From Chloroflexota bacterium (lineage in GTDB: Bacteria > Chloroflexota > Anaerolineae > Anaerolineales > UBA11657): a stretch of 16,813 nucleotides of DNA. The position numbers and the translations under genes were made by a program. Where the stretch lies: the NCBI GenBank assembly GCA_003670425.1, contig QWRL01000031.1, positions 1 to 16,813 on the forward strand, written 5' to 3'. This document shows positions 13,262-16,813 of the stretch, piece after piece. The first letter of the stretch is position 1. Every line of letters begins with the position of its first letter. The notes beneath the pieces were generated by a model, which was given only the letters and a program-made list of their open reading frames with translations, ran no database searches and was not told the DNA's origin.

Positions 13262-14041
13262 ATGGATCATAGGGCATGGTTAATTAGCACCGTGCCAGAT
13301 TTTCCGGTTATCGAGGCGCAAGGGCTTACGCGCATACATGGCACGGGCGACACCGCGCTAGCTGCATTGGATGGCGTGAGCCTTAGTGTGGCGCATGGCG
13401 AATTTGTGGCCGTAATGGGGCCCAGCGGCTGCGGCAAGTCCACACTCTTGCATTTGCTGGGCGGGTTGGACGCCCCCAGCCGGGGCAGCGTGCTGTTCGA
13501 AGGGCAGCCCGTCCATAAGCTGTCTGACGACGCCCTCACACAGCTGCGCCGCCGCAAGATCGGTTATGTCTTCCAATTTTTTAATTTGATTCCGGTGCTG
13601 ACTGCAATTGAAAATGCTGCGCTGCCGCTGGTGCTGGATGGCATTGCGCCGGCGGTTGCGCGCACAAAGGCGTCCGCGCTGCTAGAGCGGGTTGGGCTGG
13701 GCAGCCGGCTGGGCAGCCGGCCCGACCAGCTGTCTGCCGGCCAGCAGCAGCGCGTGGCGATTGCGCGCGCGTTGGTAGCCGAACCCGCGCTGGTGCTGGC
13801 GGACGAGCCGACGGGCAATCTGGATACGCAAGCGTCGCAGGAGATTGCTGCGCTGCTGCAACGGATGGCGCGTGATTGGGGGCGCAGCGTGCTGATGGTG
13901 ACGCACGATGCGCGCGTGGCTGCGCATGCTGACCGCGTGGTGTTTCTGCGGGACGGCCGCATTGCGCAGGAGACAGTATTGGAACGCAACGCCACGGACA
14001 ACCAGGCGATGCTGGCCGAGCTCATCACGGCGGAAGCCTAG
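13262..14041 (+). CDS. ABC transporter ATP-binding protein (MacB/LolD-like)
   Basis: This 259-residue ATPase powers the permease encoded next. It shows Walker A GPSGCGKST at 53-61, the Q-loop glutamine Q105 in YVFQFFNLIP, the signature LSAGQQQRVAIARAL at 157-171 (Ala in place of the usual Gly), Walker B LVLADEPTGNLD at 177-188 with E182, and H215 in VTHD. The EPTGNLD stretch and the FNLIPVLTAIENAALPL region are typical of the MacB/LolD/FtsE group, which moves lipids, lipoproteins or peptides or acts by mechanotransmission. The start is ATG 13262, with GTG 13292 as an alternative; neither has a Shine-Dalgarno sequence. A -10-like TACACT (13228-13233) lies 28 bases upstream, without a good -35. 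The 206 bases before the gene hold nothing else recognisable. The permease starts 16 bases after the stop. Confidence 0.95.
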   Translation: MDHRAWLISTVPDFPVIEAQGLTRIHGTGDTALAALDGVSLSVAHGEFVAVMGPSGCGKSTLLHLLGGLDAPSRGSVLFEGQPVHKLSDDALTQLRRRKIGYVFQFFNLIPVLTAIENAALPLVLDGIAPAVARTKASALLERVGLGSRLGSRPDQLSAGQQQRVAIARALVAEPALVLADEPTGNLDTQASQEIAALLQRMARDWGRSVLMVTHDARVAAHADRVVFLRDGRIAQETVLERNATDNQAMLAELITAEA

Positions 14042-14057
14042 GCAGCGCAAAGATTCC

Positions 14058-16619
14058 ATGGCTCTCACCCTTGCGCTGCGCTATTTGCTGGGGCGCCGGT
14101 TGCGCACTGGCCTCACCACGCTGGCAATTGCAATTGGTGTGATGGTGCTATTTGGCACCGGCATTTACATTCCCACCATGCTGGACGCTTTTCAGCGCAA
14201 CTTGCGCGCCACAGCGGGGCAGGTGGATGTAACCATCACGCACCGCACCGGCGCGGCGTTCATTGCACGCCGCACCGAAAAGTTTTTGCGCATTGCCGGC
14301 GTGCGTGCGCTGGCGGGCAGCATCGAACGCACCCTCAATCTGCCGCCGGAGTTTTACGGACGCGATGTGCGCGTGGGCGCGCTGCTGCTGCTGGGTGTGG
14401 ACCCGGCGGCAGCGGCTGCGCTGCGCGATTACCGCTTGGTGAGCGGGCGCTTCTTGCAGGCAGCGGATGGCAGCGCGGCTGTGATTGCGCAGAGTTTGGC
14501 GGACGCGCTGCAACTGAAGGTAGGCGGGATGCTGCGTGTGCCCACGCCGGTGGGCGTTGTGAAGCTGCGCGTGGTGGGCGTGCTGGCCGGCCGCGCGCTG
14601 GCAGGCAACGAGCAGGTTTTCTTGCCGCTGCGGCTTGCGCAAAAGCTCTTCGACATGCCCGATCGCATCACTGTAATCGAAGCCAACCTGGTGGAGAACG
14701 ATGATGCGCAGCGCGCCGCGGCACTGCAGGCAATTGAGGCGCAGCTGGGCAATGAGCTGCAGCTGGGTGCCTTGGGCGCCGGGTCAGAATTTATGGCCGC
14801 CATGCAAACCAGCCAGATCGCTTTTAATCTAATTGGATTTCTGGCGCTGCTGATGGGCGGCTTCATAATCTTCAACACCTTTCGCACCGTAGTTGCCGAG
14901 CGCCGCCGCGACATCGGCATGTTGCGCACCATCGGCGCCAGCCGCCGCACCATCATCGGGCTGCTGCTCACCGAAAGTTTGCTGCAGGGCGTGATTGGCA
15001 CGGCCGCCGGCCTCGCGCTGGGCTATGGGTTGGGCCGCGCCATCACCACCGGCGGCGCCGGCATCTTGCGCCAGTACTTAAATATGGAAATTGGCGCACT
15101 GATTATCGAGCCGGGTCTGCTGGTGACAACAATTACTTTGGGGGTGGGCGTGTCGCTCTTGAGCGGCTTGCTGCCGGCGTGGGGCGCCAGCCGGCTAACG
15201 CCGCTGGCAGCGCTGCGGCCTGCCGCGCTTGCGCCGCAGCAGGTGGGGCGGACCGGCACCCTGCTAGGGGCTGCACTAATTTGTGCTTCATTGTTGATGC
15301 TGCGTTCCGGCCGCTTTGCGCTGTTAGCGCTGGGCGGCTTGCTATTTTTTATTGGGCTGGTGCTGGCATCACCTGCGCTGGTGCAGCCCGTGGCCGCGGC
15401 ATTTAGCGTGCTTATAGCGCAGCTATTTGCGCGCGAGGGCACTGGCGAACTGGCGCGCGGCAACCTAACCCGTCACCCTGGCCGGGCGGCCATCACTGCC
15501 AGCGCCACAATGGTGGGCCTTGCAATTGTGGTTGGGGCTGGCGGCCTGATCTTCAGCCTCAATGACAGTATGCTGGTGTTGCTTCGGAAAAGCATGGGCA
15601 GCGACTTTTTGCTTGTGCCGCCCTCGATCGCAGTGTGGCAAGGCGATGTGGGCGCAAGCGAGGCGCTCGCAAACAAAATCCGCGCCGTGCCCGGCGTGGC
15701 GGCGCTGAGCACGCTGCGCTACGCCCAAACAAACATGCCAGCGCGCACCGGCAGTGGCCTGCCGGACATCACCGTATCTTTGCTGGGGATTGATCCCGCG
15801 GCTTATTTTTCCGTATCCGGCATGGACTTTACTGCCGGCACGGCAGAGTTGGCAGCGGCTGCGCTGGCGCGCAATGAACGCAACCTGATTATCAACGGTA
15901 TCCTTGCAGCGCAGACCGGCCTGCAGTCCGGTGATACTGTGGCGCTGTCCACGCCCGAGGGCCAGCAGGACTATCGCATTGTGGCAGTTGGCGGCGATGT
16001 GCTCAGCGCAAAAATCACCACGGCGTATGTGTCGCAGGCGCTGCTGCGGCAGGACTTCCACAAACACGAGGATATCTTCTACCAGGTGAACCTGACCGCT
16101 AACGCAGACGCCGCCGCGGCCGGCCGCTGGCTGGCCAAGATAACCGGAGAGTATCCGCAGTTTCGGCTTGTTGCGGGGCGCGAGTATCTGGCCGAGTTCA
16201 GCAAGCAGTTTGATGCCGTGTTTGCGGGCACTTACCTACTGCTGGCGCTGCTTTCACTGCCTTCGCTGATTGCCATCCTGAATACGCTGGCAATTGGCGT
16301 GATCGAGCGCACGCGCGAGATTGGCATGCTGCGCGCAATTGGCGCAACGCGCCGCCAAATGAGTCGCACAATTGTGGCGGAAGCGCTGTTGCTCGCAGTG
16401 CTGGGCACGGCACTCGGTATTTTGGCAGGCTTGTACCTGGGCTATGTGATGGTGGCCGGTCTCAGCGCCAGCGGCATCTTCCGCATGCAATACACGTTCC
16501 CGCTGGCGGGTGTGCTGGCTGCTACGGCTGCAGGCTTGCTGTTTGGCGTGCTGGCCGCGCTGGTGCCGATGCGACAGGCGGCGCGCATGCAAATTATTGC
16601 AGCGCTGCGCTACGAATAG
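14058..16619 (+). CDS. ABC transporter permease with two FtsX domains
   Basis: This 853-residue membrane protein has two homologous halves. A first helix at about 16-38 is followed by a MacB-type extracytoplasmic domain to about 250, then a three-helix FtsX domain at about 255-385. Two further helices lie at about 400-450. The second half repeats the pattern: a helix at about 478-500, a second extracytoplasmic domain to about 720, and a second FtsX domain at about 722-845. The coupling helices that touch the ATPase are a near-duplicate pair, ERRRDIGMLRTIGASRRT at 281-298 and ERTREIGMLRAIGATRRQ at 750-767. The family includes LolCDE-like, bacitracin-resistance and lipid-handling exporters; the substrate is unknown. 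The start is ATG 14058, 16 bases after the ATPase gene; the frame is open upstream but overlaps that gene. No membrane-fusion partner is present. Confidence 0.93.
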   Translation: MALTLALRYLLGRRLRTGLTTLAIAIGVMVLFGTGIYIPTMLDAFQRNLRATAGQVDVTITHRTGAAFIARRTEKFLRIAGVRALAGSIERTLNLPPEFYGRDVRVGALLLLGVDPAAAAALRDYRLVSGRFLQAADGSAAVIAQSLADALQLKVGGMLRVPTPVGVVKLRVVGVLAGRALAGNEQVFLPLRLAQKLFDMPDRITVIEANLVENDDAQRAAALQAIEAQLGNELQLGALGAGSEFMAAMQTSQIAFNLIGFLALLMGGFIIFNTFRTVVAERRRDIGMLRTIGASRRTIIGLLLTESLLQGVIGTAAGLALGYGLGRAITTGGAGILRQYLNMEIGALIIEPGLLVTTITLGVGVSLLSGLLPAWGASRLTPLAALRPAALAPQQVGRTGTLLGAALICASLLMLRSGRFALLALGGLLFFIGLVLASPALVQPVAAAFSVLIAQLFAREGTGELARGNLTRHPGRAAITASATMVGLAIVVGAGGLIFSLNDSMLVLLRKSMGSDFLLVPPSIAVWQGDVGASEALANKIRAVPGVAALSTLRYAQTNMPARTGSGLPDITVSLLGIDPAAYFSVSGMDFTAGTAELAAAALARNERNLIINGILAAQTGLQSGDTVALSTPEGQQDYRIVAVGGDVLSAKITTAYVSQALLRQDFHKHEDIFYQVNLTANADAAAAGRWLAKITGEYPQFRLVAGREYLAEFSKQFDAVFAGTYLLLALLSLPSLIAILNTLAIGVIERTREIGMLRAIGATRRQMSRTIVAEALLLAVLGTALGILAGLYLGYVMVAGLSASGIFRMQYTFPLAGVLAATAAGLLFGVLAALVPMRQAARMQIIAALRYE

Positions 16620-16657
16620 CCCGGTTTCCCGCGCAACAAATATACTGAGATTGCCAA

Positions 16658-16685
16658 GCGCGCCCATTCTGGCGCGCGTTTGTCT
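16658..16685 (+). terminator. Intrinsic terminator of the ABC operon
   Basis: A 7-bp all-GC stem (GCGCGCC with GGCGCGC) with the loop CATTCT is followed by GTTTGTCT and more T-rich sequence. It lies 38 bases after the permease stop. Confidence 0.6.
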
Positions 16686-16780
16686 ATTATTTGTTGCCGG
16701 TAATTTGGCGTATGTGCCAGCGGGCAAACGCTAGATTGTTGCCAAACTGACGCGGGCTGCATGGTACGCTTTCCGCATCC

Positions 16781-16813
16781 ATGGCTTTACGTGTTCAAAT
16801 AGTTGACTCGCTG
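16781..16813 (+). CDS. Start of an unidentified gene (3' partial)
   Basis: ATG at 16781 opens a frame encoding MALRVQIVDSL up to the window end. It follows the ABC operon terminator and a possible extended -10 (TGGTACGCT, 16762-16770), which is why it is offered as a gene start. There is no Shine-Dalgarno sequence. Eleven residues are too few to name a family, and the call could be chance. Confidence 0.35.
   Translation, partial: MALRVQIVDSL

Noticed and set aside
13908..14057. N-terminal extension of the permease frame into the ATPase gene
   Set aside because: The extra 50 residues are out-of-frame ATPase sequence. MALTLALRYLLGRRLRTG at 14058 is a typical FtsX permease start.
1..16813. CRISPR array, insertion sequences, tRNA or rRNA genes
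   Set aside because: No regularly spaced repeats, transposase-like proteins, terminal inverted repeats or tRNA/rRNA signatures were seen apart from the tmRNA.

Overview
This window comes from a GC-rich bacterial chromosome. It is packed with housekeeping genes in short operons on both strands. The best guess for the lineage is Chloroflexota (Anaerolineae-like). The hints are a G5/3D-domain protein next to rsmA, a type 2 FMN-dependent IPP isomerase followed by a polyprenyl diphosphate synthase with a DDLLGIWG second motif, a compact rhomboid protease, a two-half FtsX-type permease, and few Shine-Dalgarno sequences. No marker here proves the phylum, so this is inference.

Layout. (1) At 1-1619, on the plus strand, lie the 3' part of a YabE-like DUF348/G5/3D cell-wall protein and rsmA (16S rRNA dimethyladenosine methyltransferase). 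They end at a strong two-way hairpin terminator. (2) At 1659-5529, on the minus strand, lies a protein quality-control cluster. In transcription order it is an HtrA/Deg lipoprotein protease, YraN, an S41 tail-specific protease whose stop overlaps the start of smpB (ATGA), smpB, and the tmRNA gene ssrA. The tmRNA tag reads GTNSAYNALPLAA. (3) At 5664-6875 is cinA, with an intact MoCF domain and a decayed amidohydrolase domain. It converges on acpP (6928-7167, minus). (4) At 7204-7267, back-to-back promoters serve acpP and an isoprenoid operon made of fni and a GGPP-type prenyl synthase (to 9340). (5) A rhomboid protease (minus) converges on that operon. Downstream of the rhomboid's start, on the plus strand, is a DapA-superfamily aldolase that closely resembles 4-hydroxy-2-oxoglutarate aldolase. 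(6) At about 11017-13260 the region looks accessory. It has a cytidine deaminase with foreign codon use, about 490 bases without a gene but with dyad symmetries, and a Kv-like six-helix ion channel. (7) At 13262-16619 is an ABC exporter operon (ATPase plus an 853-residue double FtsX permease), followed by a terminator and the first codons of another gene.

The most coherent group is the quality-control cluster. The tmRNA and SmpB rescue stalled ribosomes and add a degradation tag ending in LAA. The gene translationally coupled to smpB encodes a membrane-anchored tail-specific protease, the class that in E. coli (Prc/Tsp) degrades ssrA-tagged proteins outside the cytoplasm. The HtrA lipoprotein acts in the same extracytoplasmic compartment. 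No CRISPR array, transposase, integrase, rRNA or ordinary tRNA gene was seen.
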